DNA of 17,963 nt, taken from assembly GCA_002336085.1 (NCBI GenBank), contig DDEH01000027.1:46079-64041 (forward strand). The letters run 5' to 3'. This document shows positions 1 through 7,465 of this stretch, piece by piece. Positions within the stretch are counted from its first letter, which is position 1; each line of letters starts with the position of its first letter. Made by a program: the position numbers and the translations under genes. Under the pieces are notes generated by a model. The model saw only the letters and a list, made by a program, of their open reading frames with translations, did not search any database and was not told the origin of the DNA. This DNA comes from Flavobacteriales bacterium UBA1959. Lineage in GTDB: Bacteria; Bacteroidota; Bacteroidia; Flavobacteriales_D; Sanyastnellaceae.

Positions 1-59
1 AGTGTGATCTCACGCCCGTTGCCGAGATCAATGGTTTGGTTGTGTACCGTATAATTCAT
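1..59 (-). CDS. pnp: Polynucleotide phosphorylase, N-terminal fragment (runs off the window)
   Basis: Reading the minus strand from the ATG at 59 gives 19 complete codons, MNYTVHNQTIDLGNGREIT, before the window ends. The pattern TIDLGNGREIT matches the extreme N-terminus of bacterial PNPase, where the first RNase PH domain begins with a similar 'I.lG.gr.it' strand. The position directly downstream of rpsO on the same strand is the classic rpsO-pnp order. PNPase is the phosphate-dependent 3'-5' exoribonuclease of mRNA decay. Only the first 19 residues are visible, so catalytic residues cannot be checked; the identification rests on the short match plus synteny. A weak purine stretch (AGAAAG) lies immediately before the ATG. 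The leader contains a strong hairpin, listed separately. Confidence 0.82.
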   Translation of the reverse strand, partial: MNYTVHNQTIDLGNGREIT

Positions 60-83
60 CTTTCTATATGTGCATCATTTGCT

Positions 84-103
84 CCAGGCTCCAATGAGCC
101 TGG
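84..103 (-). promoter_or_regulatory. 8-bp perfect hairpin in the pnp leader
   Basis: CCAGGCTC (84-91) and GAGCCTGG (96-103) form a perfect 8-bp GC-rich stem with a 4-base loop. On the minus strand it lies after the U-tract of the rpsO terminator and 24 bases before the pnp ATG. No T-run follows it in the pnp direction, so it is not itself a normal intrinsic terminator. In E. coli an RNase III-processed stem in the pnp leader mediates autoregulation by PNPase; the position here suggests an analogous role, which is inference only. Confidence 0.6.
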
Positions 104-107
104 GCGT

Positions 108-148
108 AAAAAAAAAACGAAAAAGGCAATGGTATACAACCGATTGCC
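108..148 (-). terminator. Intrinsic terminator downstream of rpsO
   Basis: On the minus strand GGCAAT (148-143) and ATTGCC (130-125) form a stem around a 12-base loop. It is followed by TTTTTCG and then an uninterrupted run of ten T bases. This is a standard Rho-independent terminator beginning 24 bases after the rpsO stop codon. It would end or attenuate rpsO transcription before pnp, so pnp may depend on partial read-through. Confidence 0.8.
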
Positions 149-172
149 TCTCTCGTTTTCATAATTTCATAA

Positions 173-445
173 TTATCGACGTAAACCGAGTTTGGATACA
201 ATCTCACGGTATCGTGTGATGTCCTTTGTAGAGAGATAATCCAGCAACTTACGTCGCTTTCCAACAAGCATAATCAATGAACGTTGGGTGTGAAAATCTT
301 TTCGGTTTTTCTTCAAATGCTCCGTAAGGTGAGCGATTCGGTAGGAGAACATGGCAATCTGCGCTTCTGAACTGCCTGTGTCCTTGTCATTTGCTCCAAA
401 TTCGGCAAAAAACTCTTTCTTTTTGTCTGCTTCTAAGTAGTACAT
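173..445 (-). CDS. rpsO: 30S ribosomal protein S15 (uS15)
   Basis: The 90-residue product matches uS15 in length (usually 88-90) and in its conserved features: DTGSSEAQIA near residues 22-31, RIAHLTEHLKKNRKDFHTQR in the middle and LVGKRRKLLDYL near residues 60-71. S15 binds the central domain of 16S rRNA and is an early assembly protein of the small subunit. The start is the ATG at 445. The gene has its own Bacteroidota-type promoter upstream (485-515) and an intrinsic terminator downstream, so it can be a monocistronic unit. pnp follows in the same direction. Nothing unusual is seen in the coding sequence. Confidence 0.97.
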   Translation of the reverse strand: MYYLEADKKKEFFAEFGANDKDTGSSEAQIAMFSYRIAHLTEHLKKNRKDFHTQRSLIMLVGKRRKLLDYLSTKDITRYREIVSKLGLRR

Positions 446-484
446 GTCGAAATCATTTAGATGTTCGTGATGTTAATAATTCCG

Positions 485-515
485 CAAAGATAGTCCTTCT
501 CTCGTTGGTTAACAA
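485..515 (-). promoter_or_regulatory. Bacteroidota-type promoter for rpsO
   Basis: On the minus strand TTG (515-513), a 20-base spacer and TATCTTTG (492-485) match the published Bacteroidota consensus (TTG, about 17-23 bases, TAnnTTTG) exactly. Transcription would begin near 477-481 and leave a leader of about 32-36 bases before the rpsO ATG at 445. It lies in the 121-base accD-rpsO spacer. This is the best promoter match in the window. Confidence 0.75.
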
Positions 516-566
516 CGCAACATCAAGTTTTATCCTCGCACCTGATTTCCATTTGAAAATCACATG

Positions 567-1433
567 TCAAGATCGAGCTATCTCTGGGGCATCGTACATC
601 GCCTTGAGATTGAATGCTATTTGGTCTTTCAAATTTTTACGTTCAACAATTGCATCCAAAAAACCATGCTCAAGCAAAAACTCTGATCGCTGAAAACCTT
701 CCGGCAAATCCTTTCCAATGGTCTCCTTAACCACACGTGGCCCTGCAAATCCGATCAACGCATTGGGCTCTGCAATATTAATGTCACCCAACATCGCAAA
801 TGAAGCTGTGACTCCGCCAGTCGTAGGATCTGTCAATAAAGAGATATATGGCAATCCAGCTTTTGCAAGCAAGGATAATTTGGCACTCGTCTTTGCCATT
901 TGCATCAAGCTTAGTCCTGCCTCCATCATCCGAGCACCTCCAGACTTGCTGATGCAAATAAAAGGACATCCCTTCTTTAATGCCAGGTCTATGCCACGGG
1001 CAATTTTCTCACCGACTACACTTCCCATAGATCCACCGATAAATTGGAAGTCCATGCAGCTGATGACAACAGCGACACCATTAAGATCTCCTGCTGCTGT
1101 TCGCAACGCATCCGTCAAACCGGTTTTCTTTTTAGCAGCCTCAAGCCGACTTGCATACGTTTTCGTATCACTGAATAACAACGGGTCTTCGCTGGCAATC
1201 TTTGGCGCTATTTCGCGGTACTTGCCTTCATCAAAAAGAAGCGCAAAATATTCTTCACTGCCTATTCTATCATGATGTCCGCAGTAGTTGCAGACATGCA
1301 ATCGATCCGCATGCTGCTGCGACGTCACGACAGTTTTGCAATTAGAACATTGGTGCCAGGCTCCTTCCGGGATCTCCTTTTTGTCCGTGCTCTTTGTAGT
1401 GATCCCGTCTTGTATTCGCTTAAACCATCCCAT
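567..1433 (-). CDS. accD: Acetyl-CoA carboxylase, carboxyltransferase subunit beta
   Basis: AccD with AccA transfers the carboxyl group from biotin-BCCP to acetyl-CoA to make malonyl-CoA, the first committed step of fatty-acid synthesis. The 288-residue length is usual. The N-terminus has the four-cysteine zinc ribbon C29-x2-C32-x15-C48-x2-C51 preceded by the typical WHQCSNCK. The crotonase-like body contains FIGGSMGSVVGEKI, SKSGGARMMEAGLSLMQMAK and DPTTGGVTASFAMLGD, all AccD signatures for acyl-CoA and carboxybiotin binding. The gene lies 49 bases downstream of tamL on the same strand and could be cotranscribed with it. A box resembling TAnnTTTG with one mismatch (GAAATTTG) ends seven bases before the ATG, but no -33 element accompanies it. 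accA is not in the window, as is common. Confidence 0.97.
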   Translation of the reverse strand: MGWFKRIQDGITTKSTDKKEIPEGAWHQCSNCKTVVTSQQHADRLHVCNYCGHHDRIGSEEYFALLFDEGKYREIAPKIASEDPLLFSDTKTYASRLEAAKKKTGLTDALRTAAGDLNGVAVVISCMDFQFIGGSMGSVVGEKIARGIDLALKKGCPFICISKSGGARMMEAGLSLMQMAKTSAKLSLLAKAGLPYISLLTDPTTGGVTASFAMLGDINIAEPNALIGFAGPRVVKETIGKDLPEGFQRSEFLLEHGFLDAIVERKNLKDQIAFNLKAMYDAPEIARS

Positions 1434-1482
1434 GGTGTATCAAATTTCTCGGCTAAGTTAGATGCATTCTCGTAACAGACGC

Positions 1483-3765
1483 TCAAAAAGGATAACCAAT
1501 GCCCAAGTGCAATGCACCATCCAACCGTTCTGTCGATAACCAGCGCGATCCATCCGGACGCGTGGGATCATGAAGCCGAAGCGATCCGTCCAATCGGAAC
1601 ACAAAGAACTCAAAGTCCAATCGCATGCCCACTCCTGCTCCCCATGCCAGCGACTTAAAGTCAAAGTCCAATGCCTCATTGGAAGCAACGGAACCAGCCT
1701 TTTGAAGCCAGACGTTTCCCACGTCAGTAAATAAAGCCATCTCCAACACCTGAGTCATTGACTTCCGTGCTTCAAGAGAGCACTCCCCTTGCAAGTCGCC
1801 CAAACCAGCAATAAAGCCTCCTTCAAAGTTTTCTGGATTACCAAAACCAGGGCCAAGGTCTCTTGCGTTCCAACCCCGCAGCCCGTTTGCTCCCCCAGCA
1901 AAAAATGAGCGATCAAATGGTATGCCATTGAAGTTGGATCCATTTACTGCCCAGCCGCCTCGTGCCCTTCCGTGCCATGAAAATCCGTTTCTTTTTCTAC
2001 GGTCCAGCTTCCATATCCACTCTGCCTCTGTCCGAAAATAGTGCGCAAACGGAATATTACCGAGCAGCCGCTGACCTGCTTCATTGGTTTCCCATTCCCA
2101 AGCATTGGCCAATCTTTTCAATGCCCAACCCGTCCATTCCGCCTGAATCCTAAATGTTCCCGAAAGGCGTCGAGATACCGACCAATCCGATCGCCAATCC
2201 ACACGAGACAAAAGAGATGCATAGTCTTGAAAACGCGCAGTAAGAAAAGGATTCAATTGCGCATCCAACCAACCCTGAAAATTCTTTTCATTCTCAATCT
2301 TTGTCCTTCTTAATTCCAAAATATCCACCCGGATCTCACTCATGCGGCGGGGATTTTCGATGAAATGGAATCCCCATTTTAATATCAGAGAGTTCTGGGC
2401 ATATTCAGGTCTGTTTTCCCGGGCCCAATTGAAAGCAAAGTCTGTTCGCGCTCGATTTGATGGGCGCAAACTCGTCAGCGCGAGCGGTGGAATTCCAAGT
2501 GCAGAGTAATGCGCTTCAACCGACCATGTTGCACTGTTGGGTACCAAGTAAGCGTTGGAATAACTAAAAGGCCGTGTAGACGTCAATCCCCCGGAAACAT
2601 GCACATCCCATTCGTCACCACGTCTCCTGGCCAAGCGATCCATCAATGACCAGCTTAGAATCGGACCATACCTCGCATCGGTGCGTGTCATATCGATCGC
2701 CGTAGTCATTCCGAATCGTTTTGCCGAGTGAAGAATCACGTTAACGTCGTAAACCAATTCATCACTTTCGATCCCGTTGAATGCACCGGGGATGTCAACA
2801 CGGGAAATGCAAGGAAGCTCCGTGAGCCGAAGTTGCGTGTCATGGAGCACCTTCTCGTTGAAACGCATGTTCTTCTCAATCGACATCAAAAAACTTACCA
2901 CATCAGGATCCAAAAGAGAATCTTGCCCTTCGCCATCAAAGGACCAAGTGACTTCTCCAAAGCGCGCCTGCTTGTGCCGCTTAGGCTGTCCGTCGCTCAA
3001 TTTTCCATCCGGCGAAATCTCGATTTCCACTCGAACTTGACGATCATCACGTAGAAACAACGTGTCAGCCAAAAAATTCACATGCGAAGCTTGAATTGAG
3101 GCAAAACCCAAGTTTCGCAGGTCTCGTGCGATGCGATTGCGCTCGGCCTCCAATACGTCGACAGCGAAAGCATCTCCCTTTTGCATCAACGTATTCGAGC
3201 GCCATGGATAGCGAGATAAATTAGCATTTGTATCCGACCAGGAAACACTTCCCAACGTCCAGAGCATTCCAGGGGCAAGGTCATACACTACTCGTGCGAT
3301 TCTATGCCTCGAGAGATCAGTAGAGGCGATGCATGTAGCATCCAGGTATCCCATTTGCTTGCAAATAAATTCAATGTTGAGCGCGGTTCGATCAATCAAT
3401 GCCGAATCGAATCGAGCGGGAGCTTCTCCAATTCGCTCCGAAAGCCACCAGCGAATACCTCCTTCGGATCTTCCATTTTGTTCTCTATTCGCAATTGTTG
3501 TCTCGAGCGCATTCCTTCTGATTAGCCCATGCAATCGCATTGGAATGCGAATGCCCAAAAAATTCGTGTTCGGAGCAATCCGGAATCCAGATGAAAACGC
3601 ATCAATTTCGATGGCCTTATTCAGGTTATCCGGCAACTTAATTTCTTGCTTTGCCAAAAACACATCATCATTATTCATCTGACGCAGTGGTGAACATCCA
3701 ACCGATGCGATGAGCAGAACAGCTAGGGGATATGCATACCTTCGCCGAACCGAAACAGTCACCAT
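1483..3765 (-). CDS. tamL: TamL-type outer membrane lipoprotein of the BamA/TamA (Omp85) family
   Basis: This is a 760-residue Omp85-family protein when started at the ATG at 3765. The N-terminus is a lipoprotein signal: basic residues (RRR, 7-9), a hydrophobic core (13-22) and Cys24 in the context ASVGC, although Ser at -3 is not the ideal lipobox residue. The region to about residue 360 should hold the POTRA-like domains; the remainder is a beta-barrel. Near the C-terminus are the family motif GGANGLRGW, equivalent to the Omp85 loop-6 RGF/Y motif, and FTDVGNVW. The protein ends in Phe, as outer membrane proteins usually do. In Bacteroidota TamL is a lipidated TamA homologue that works with TamB in envelope assembly or lipid transport; tamB is not in this window. 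An upstream in-frame ATG at 3780 is possible, but it would extend into the divergent methyltransferase gene. BamA itself is less likely because of the lipoprotein signal. Confidence 0.88.
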   Translation of the reverse strand: MVTVSVRRRYAYPLAVLLIASVGCSPLRQMNNDDVFLAKQEIKLPDNLNKAIEIDAFSSGFRIAPNTNFLGIRIPMRLHGLIRRNALETTIANREQNGRSEGGIRWWLSERIGEAPARFDSALIDRTALNIEFICKQMGYLDATCIASTDLSRHRIARVVYDLAPGMLWTLGSVSWSDTNANLSRYPWRSNTLMQKGDAFAVDVLEAERNRIARDLRNLGFASIQASHVNFLADTLFLRDDRQVRVEIEISPDGKLSDGQPKRHKQARFGEVTWSFDGEGQDSLLDPDVVSFLMSIEKNMRFNEKVLHDTQLRLTELPCISRVDIPGAFNGIESDELVYDVNVILHSAKRFGMTTAIDMTRTDARYGPILSWSLMDRLARRRGDEWDVHVSGGLTSTRPFSYSNAYLVPNSATWSVEAHYSALGIPPLALTSLRPSNRARTDFAFNWARENRPEYAQNSLILKWGFHFIENPRRMSEIRVDILELRRTKIENEKNFQGWLDAQLNPFLTARFQDYASLLSRVDWRSDWSVSRRLSGTFRIQAEWTGWALKRLANAWEWETNEAGQRLLGNIPFAHYFRTEAEWIWKLDRRKRNGFSWHGRARGGWAVNGSNFNGIPFDRSFFAGGANGLRGWNARDLGPGFGNPENFEGGFIAGLGDLQGECSLEARKSMTQVLEMALFTDVGNVWLQKAGSVASNEALDFDFKSLAWGAGVGMRLDFEFFVFRLDGSLRLHDPTRPDGSRWLSTERLDGALHLGIGYPF

Positions 3766-4513
3766 GATCCGCGAAGACATCTTAAGAATCAAATCCCTGA
3801 GTAAACGAAGCGAGCGCGAAGCGCTAAAACAATTCGTAACAGAGGGAGTGAAAAACATTGCTGAGTTGGCGTCGAGCCCTATTGATGTAGAGCAAATTTA
3901 CTATACACAAGACCTGGAGGAACATGTTCCCGAGCAACTTAACGATATTTCAATTGCAGTGAGTTCAAAATCGATGGAGCGTATTTCACAAATGAAAACG
4001 CCACCAGGAATCTTAGCCGTTTCCAAGATCCCTGAAACAGACGTTGAATCTTCATTGGATAAAATGCAGCAAAGCAAATTTCCCTTTGCCCTTGTTGCTG
4101 ATGGAATACAAGACCCCGGAAATCTAGGAACGCTCATTCGTTCTGCCGACTGGTTTGGAATGAAAGCAATCTTTGTCACGGAAAAAACCACTGACGCCTG
4201 GTCAATTAAATGTGTGCAGGCATCTATGGGCTCCATTTTTAAAGTCGCAATCTTGCCTTGGTCCGAAGACCTAAAAGAGGCGCAAAAACATCTGAAAAAC
4301 TACGCCATGGACATGGATGGCGAGTCCTTTTACGGCATCAATTGGGAACCTGGATTGATTTGGGTCGGTTCGGAAAGCCATGGTCTGCAGAAGGCACTGG
4401 ATGTCTCGCACGAAAAAATCACCATTCCTCGGGCAGGAAGAGCAGAATCGCTCAATGCCGGCGTAGCTGGATCCATCGTTTGCGCGGAGATTTCTCGAGC
4501 TTTCAAAGGCTAA
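3764..4513 (+). CDS. SpoU/TrmH-family RNA 2'-O-ribose methyltransferase
   Basis: The 249-residue protein has an N-terminal SpoU substrate-binding segment (about 1-95) and a C-terminal SPOUT knot domain. All three SpoU motifs are clear: motif 1 NLGTLIRSADWFG (120-132), motif 2 VGSESHGL (201-208) and motif 3 IPRAGRAESLNAGVA (221-235). The Asn and Arg of motif 1 and the Ser-Leu-Asn of motif 3 are conserved. The family transfers methyl from SAM to a ribose 2'-OH in rRNA or tRNA. Whether the target is 23S rRNA (RlmB-like) or tRNA cannot be decided from sequence. The start at 3764 was chosen because MIREDILRIKSL aligns with the usual family N-terminus; an in-frame ATG at 3710 would add 18 residues that overlap tamL. 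The start codon overlaps the tamL start on the other strand by two bases. It converges on the acyltransferase gene with a 10-base gap. Confidence 0.93.
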   Translation: MIREDILRIKSLSKRSEREALKQFVTEGVKNIAELASSPIDVEQIYYTQDLEEHVPEQLNDISIAVSSKSMERISQMKTPPGILAVSKIPETDVESSLDKMQQSKFPFALVADGIQDPGNLGTLIRSADWFGMKAIFVTEKTTDAWSIKCVQASMGSIFKVAILPWSEDLKEAQKHLKNYAMDMDGESFYGINWEPGLIWVGSESHGLQKALDVSHEKITIPRAGRAESLNAGVAGSIVCAEISRAFKG

Positions 4514-4523
4514 TCCTTCATCC

Positions 4524-5687
4524 TCAGGCAACGGCCTCTTCTACTGCACAAGCATGATTCAATAGCGGGGTGGCTGTTATTTGACACCATTTCATTCGAA
4601 TCTGTTCCGTTGAAAAGGGCAAATCTCGCATAGAACCAACGATTGACTTGAGCCGTTTTTCGCAGCGTTCACTTATTTCATTTGACACCTCGTCTGGCCT
4701 CCAATCTGTTGGCCATTGCACAGGGAGCGCATTCGTTGCTTCAAGCAACTGCGACGCCGCCCAATGTTGCGCTGGCCACTCCTTCATCGCTGCGTGAATA
4801 CTCTGATCCATCAAATTGGCCATATGCACAGCTGGTCGCATGCCCTCAGGTGGTGCTTTCCAGTTCAAAGGTTCACAAAATGCAACATGCACAGATCCTT
4901 TGAAGCCAAAAAGTCCTTGCTTCATGCTTCGTTCATCCTCGCCTGCCTTCTTTTCGTAAGATCCATCATTCAATTCTTGAAGCAATAACTCCCTGACTTT
5001 CATTCCATCACAAGGATCCCATTCATAACTCAAACTCACTGGATGCACCCTCATGGCATTCCAATCATCACCATCTTTTTGATTCACAAGCATCCGAATG
5101 AGCGCAGGCGAAGTACGATCGTTCCCATCTTTGGCCCTTCCTTCACGATGCGCTAACCACAAACTCGAACGTTGATTGAGAATAACATGGCGAGCGTAAG
5201 AAGCAACCTCAGCGCTACTCATGAGCTGTTCCCGTGGCGTACCTCCTCTACTCACAATAAAACTTTTATTCAAACGCACGAGGGCTTCAACCCACGAAGT
5301 CTCTAACAAGTTGCTTCCAATTCCAATTTGTGTCGTTGGATGATCAAGAGAAAGAAGTCCCATATTGATCAACGAAGGATCTAAAACGATATCCCTATGG
5401 TTCGAAATCAACAATGCCCCATGAGAATCAAAGGATTCAGGAAAAGAAAAAGTAACCTCATCGGCTGTAATGTCAAGCACTTTTTGCACAAAAGGCTTGG
5501 AAACTCTAGACTGGAACTCCTCAACGCTCTCTATGGAAGAAATGCCATCAATTAGTTCCGCAGAGTCGGCTTCTCCTAAAAAAGGAGAAAGTTGAGCCTT
5601 CCAGTCCAATGCATTGAGAAAAGTCCGCACGGCTGCTGGAACTTCCTCTTTTGCGAAAGGCCTCATATGAGCAAATTTGTCCTCCAT
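4524..5687 (-). CDS. PlsB/PlsC-superfamily glycerolipid acyltransferase
   Basis: The 387-residue protein carries the four blocks of the glycerol-3-phosphate/lysophosphatidate acyltransferase superfamily: block I NHRDIVLD (96-103, with catalytic His97 and Asp103), block II around GSNLLE (124-129) and KSFIVSRGG (141-149), block III HREGRAKDGNDRT (180-192), and block IV VHPVSLSYEW. Block III reads REGRAKDG rather than the PEGTRSR of PlsC. Together with the length, this places it nearer the PlsB-like Bacteroidota proteins of about 380 residues than the 240-residue PlsC. The expected role is acylation of glycerol-3-phosphate or a lysophospholipid in membrane lipid synthesis. No membrane-spanning segment is obvious. 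It stands alone on the minus strand, 36 bases from the divergent helicase gene. The exact acceptor is not established. Confidence 0.85.
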   Translation of the reverse strand: MEDKFAHMRPFAKEEVPAAVRTFLNALDWKAQLSPFLGEADSAELIDGISSIESVEEFQSRVSKPFVQKVLDITADEVTFSFPESFDSHGALLISNHRDIVLDPSLINMGLLSLDHPTTQIGIGSNLLETSWVEALVRLNKSFIVSRGGTPREQLMSSAEVASYARHVILNQRSSLWLAHREGRAKDGNDRTSPALIRMLVNQKDGDDWNAMRVHPVSLSYEWDPCDGMKVRELLLQELNDGSYEKKAGEDERSMKQGLFGFKGSVHVAFCEPLNWKAPPEGMRPAVHMANLMDQSIHAAMKEWPAQHWAASQLLEATNALPVQWPTDWRPDEVSNEISERCEKRLKSIVGSMRDLPFSTEQIRMKWCQITATPLLNHACAVEEAVA

Positions 5688-5689
5688 GT

Positions 5690-5719
5690 TTCGGGCGCAA
5701 TTTAGTCAACCTAAATTTG
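5690..5719 (+). promoter_or_regulatory. Candidate leaderless promoter of the helicase gene
   Basis: A perfect -7 box TAAATTTG (5712-5719) ends four bases before the helicase ATG at 5724. Nineteen bases upstream is TTC (5690-5692), one mismatch from the -33 TTG. Transcription would start at or within a few bases of the start codon, giving a leaderless mRNA. The whole element fits in the 36-base divergent spacer and reaches the first codon of the acyltransferase gene. Confidence 0.5.
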
Positions 5720-5723
5720 GCAC

Positions 5724-7010
5724 ATGACATTTACAGATCTGAAGCTGACAAGGCAATTCCTAAACGCCGTCGAAGACGCTGGATATGACAAGCCGTCACC
5801 CATCCAAATCAAGGCAATTCCTGCGCTGCGTTCGGGACAAGATGTCATTGGCATCGCGCAAACAGGAACAGGCAAAACGGCTGCATTTTTGTTGCCGTTG
5901 CTCCAACACCTAAAGTATGCTCAACACACTGAACCTCGCGCACTTGTAGTAGCGCCAACCAAGGAATTAGCTCTACAAATTCACGCTGAAGCGCTCAAGT
6001 TTGCATCGTACACTGACCTCAGAATTCAAGCAATTTACGGGGGCATCGGACCGAAGGTCCAAATTGAACGACTTCAAGCTGGTTGTGATCTCATCATTTG
6101 CACACCGGGAAGGTTTATCGAGCTTTACAGTCACGGTCATCTAGCCACAAAACGGATCAAACACCTCGTATTGGATGAGGCAGATCGAATGATGGACATG
6201 GGGTTTATGCCTCAATTGCGGCAAATTCAAGAGATTATTCCAAATAAGCGGCAAAACATGTTGTTCTCCGCAACCTTTCCCAATCGAGTTGAGCGACTCG
6301 CTGATGAATTTCTTCTTTGGCCCACCCGCATCGAGGTTACACCTGAGTCAACTCCCGTTGCAACAGTTCGGCAATTGAAATTAGAATTGCCCAACCAACG
6401 AACAAAAATTGCTTTCATCGAATGGTGGATTACGCATCATTTGGGTGAGAAGCGCATGCTCATTTTCGCCCGCAAAAAAGAGGAAGCAGAAAGTCTTGCC
6501 AAATATTTGCAGCGATCGTTTGACTTTGAAATCCGAACAATTCATAGCAACAAAGGACAGAACTCACGGATCAATGCAATGGAAGATTTCAGATCAGGAG
6601 CCGTGCGGGTGCTTGTGTCGACGGATGTTGCCAGCCGAGGCATTGATGTACCCGAAACCGAAATGGTCATCAATGCATCCGTTCCAAGAGATCCGCACGA
6701 ATATGTGCACCGCATTGGAAGGACGGGACGTGCGTTTCGCAATGGTACTGCATTAACGCTGAACGATCCAGCAGAAAGATATGCGCTTGAGCGAATTGAA
6801 GAACTCGTGGGCGAGCCCTTGGAACTCATTGAAGCACCGGAATCACTCGAAACTTTTGACACGCCAAAATTCGAGCGCCAATTGCAAGCACGCGAGATTG
6901 ATAGCGAACTCCGCAAAAGAGACCCCAACTACCAAGGTGCGTTTCATGAAAAGAAAAAGAAAGGCAGTAAAGGAAAATCTACGAAATCAGGCAGGAAGTC
7001 GCGAAATTAG
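5724..7010 (+). CDS. DEAD-box ATP-dependent RNA helicase, RhlE-like
   Basis: All superfamily 2 DEAD-box motifs are present: Q motif with SPIQIKAIP (Gln28), motif I AQTGTGKT (45-52), Ia PTKELALQ (79-86), Ib TPGR (127-130), motif II DEAD (151-154), III SAT (182-184), V STDVASRGID (299-308) and VI HRIGRTGR (329-336). The C-terminal tail from about residue 405 is rich in Lys, Ser and Gly, a typical unstructured RNA-binding extension. The protein of 428 residues should unwind RNA duplexes in ribosome assembly or mRNA turnover. The overall form is closest to RhlE-type helicases, but separating it from other subfamilies needs a phylogeny. The start MTFTDLKLTRQF is typical. The last 24 bases overlap the end of the opposite-strand zinc-ribbon gene. 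Confidence 0.96.
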   Translation: MTFTDLKLTRQFLNAVEDAGYDKPSPIQIKAIPALRSGQDVIGIAQTGTGKTAAFLLPLLQHLKYAQHTEPRALVVAPTKELALQIHAEALKFASYTDLRIQAIYGGIGPKVQIERLQAGCDLIICTPGRFIELYSHGHLATKRIKHLVLDEADRMMDMGFMPQLRQIQEIIPNKRQNMLFSATFPNRVERLADEFLLWPTRIEVTPESTPVATVRQLKLELPNQRTKIAFIEWWITHHLGEKRMLIFARKKEEAESLAKYLQRSFDFEIRTIHSNKGQNSRINAMEDFRSGAVRVLVSTDVASRGIDVPETEMVINASVPRDPHEYVHRIGRTGRAFRNGTALTLNDPAERYALERIEELVGEPLELIEAPESLETFDTPKFERQLQAREIDSELRKRDPNYQGAFHEKKKKGSKGKSTKSGRKSRN

Positions 7011-7385
7011 ATTGTTCGGAAAGTCCGACCAAGAGATCAACCCTTCACCTTGCAGTATATAGCCCTCCTCAAAGCACATGATTGCTAGTCGTCCGTCATC
7101 AAGTGGCTGGACGTGCGTGTGAAAGTTGAAGTCAAATCCCTGCCTTCTCAGCCAAACGAACCGGCCCTCACCCGTCATCGTCGCTCTTCCTTTCTCCTTC
7201 AAAGTAACCAACAATGAACGATTGCGGATCAAGACCCGCTCTACGCTTTTAACAGTTTTGGCGTGCACATGAATCTTTCTGTGCTGGCGAACACGGCAAA
7301 CGTCATTGCAGAACTTTTTATCCATTCTGCCTTTTAACATACTACCGCAGTCTTGGCAACGGCGTGTGGGGATTCTGAATATCAT
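6987..7385 (-). CDS. Conserved small zinc-ribbon protein of unknown function
   Basis: With the ATG at 7385 the product has 132 residues. An N-terminal zinc ribbon is clear: C10-x2-C13-x12-C26-x3-C30 around the segment GRMDKKFCNDVCR, followed by a basic stretch RQHRK. The rest has a helical middle (about 40-60) and a C-terminal part rich in aromatic residues (FDFNFHTH, FEEGYIL, ISWSDF). This layout resembles small Bacteroidota proteins of unknown function that I recognise only as a family, not by name. The ribbon and basic tail suggest nucleic-acid binding, which is inference. A GTG at 7391 could add two residues; ATG is preferred. It lies 80 bases downstream of punA on the same strand, and its last 24 bases overlap the helicase 3' end. 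It is clearly a gene, because both ends match the family layout. Confidence 0.82.
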   Translation of the reverse strand: MIFRIPTRRCQDCGSMLKGRMDKKFCNDVCRVRQHRKIHVHAKTVKSVERVLIRNRSLLVTLKEKGRATMTGEGRFVWLRRQGFDFNFHTHVQPLDDGRLAIMCFEEGYILQGEGLISWSDFPNNLISRLPA

Positions 7386-7408
7386 ACCCACAAGAACATC
7401 CCTTTTAA

Positions 7409-7420
7409 AATACTAGTATT
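7409..7420. repeat. 12-bp perfect palindrome upstream of the zinc-ribbon gene
   Basis: AATACTAGTATT is a perfect 12-bp palindrome located 24 bases upstream of the zinc-ribbon start codon at 7385. A second small inverted repeat, CTGT-TATTT-ACAG, directly adjoins it (7421-7433). A dyad in this position could be a regulator binding site, but AT-rich palindromes of this size also arise by chance. No T-run follows, so it is not an obvious terminator. Confidence 0.35.
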
Positions 7421-7465
7421 CTGTTATTTACAGAAGCGAAGCAGCAATTCATAGCTGCCGATTCT

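Noticed and set aside
543..562. Inverted repeat TGATTT...AAATCA just after the accD stop, considered as a terminator
   Set aside because: The stem is AT-only apart from one pair, and no T-run follows in the accD direction.
718..1275. A 185-codon open frame on the plus strand, opposite accD
   Set aside because: It is antisense to the well-supported accD zinc-ribbon and crotonase motifs, has no recognisable domain, and its composition mirrors accD codons.
3737..3744. TACCTTCG upstream of the RNA methyltransferase, a one-mismatch -7 box
   Set aside because: No TTG or close variant lies 17-23 bases upstream, and a single degenerate 8-mer is expected by chance.
7441..7458. GCAGC...GCTGC stem after punA, considered as a terminator
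   Set aside because: It has only five base pairs, an eight-base loop and no following T-tract on the minus strand.
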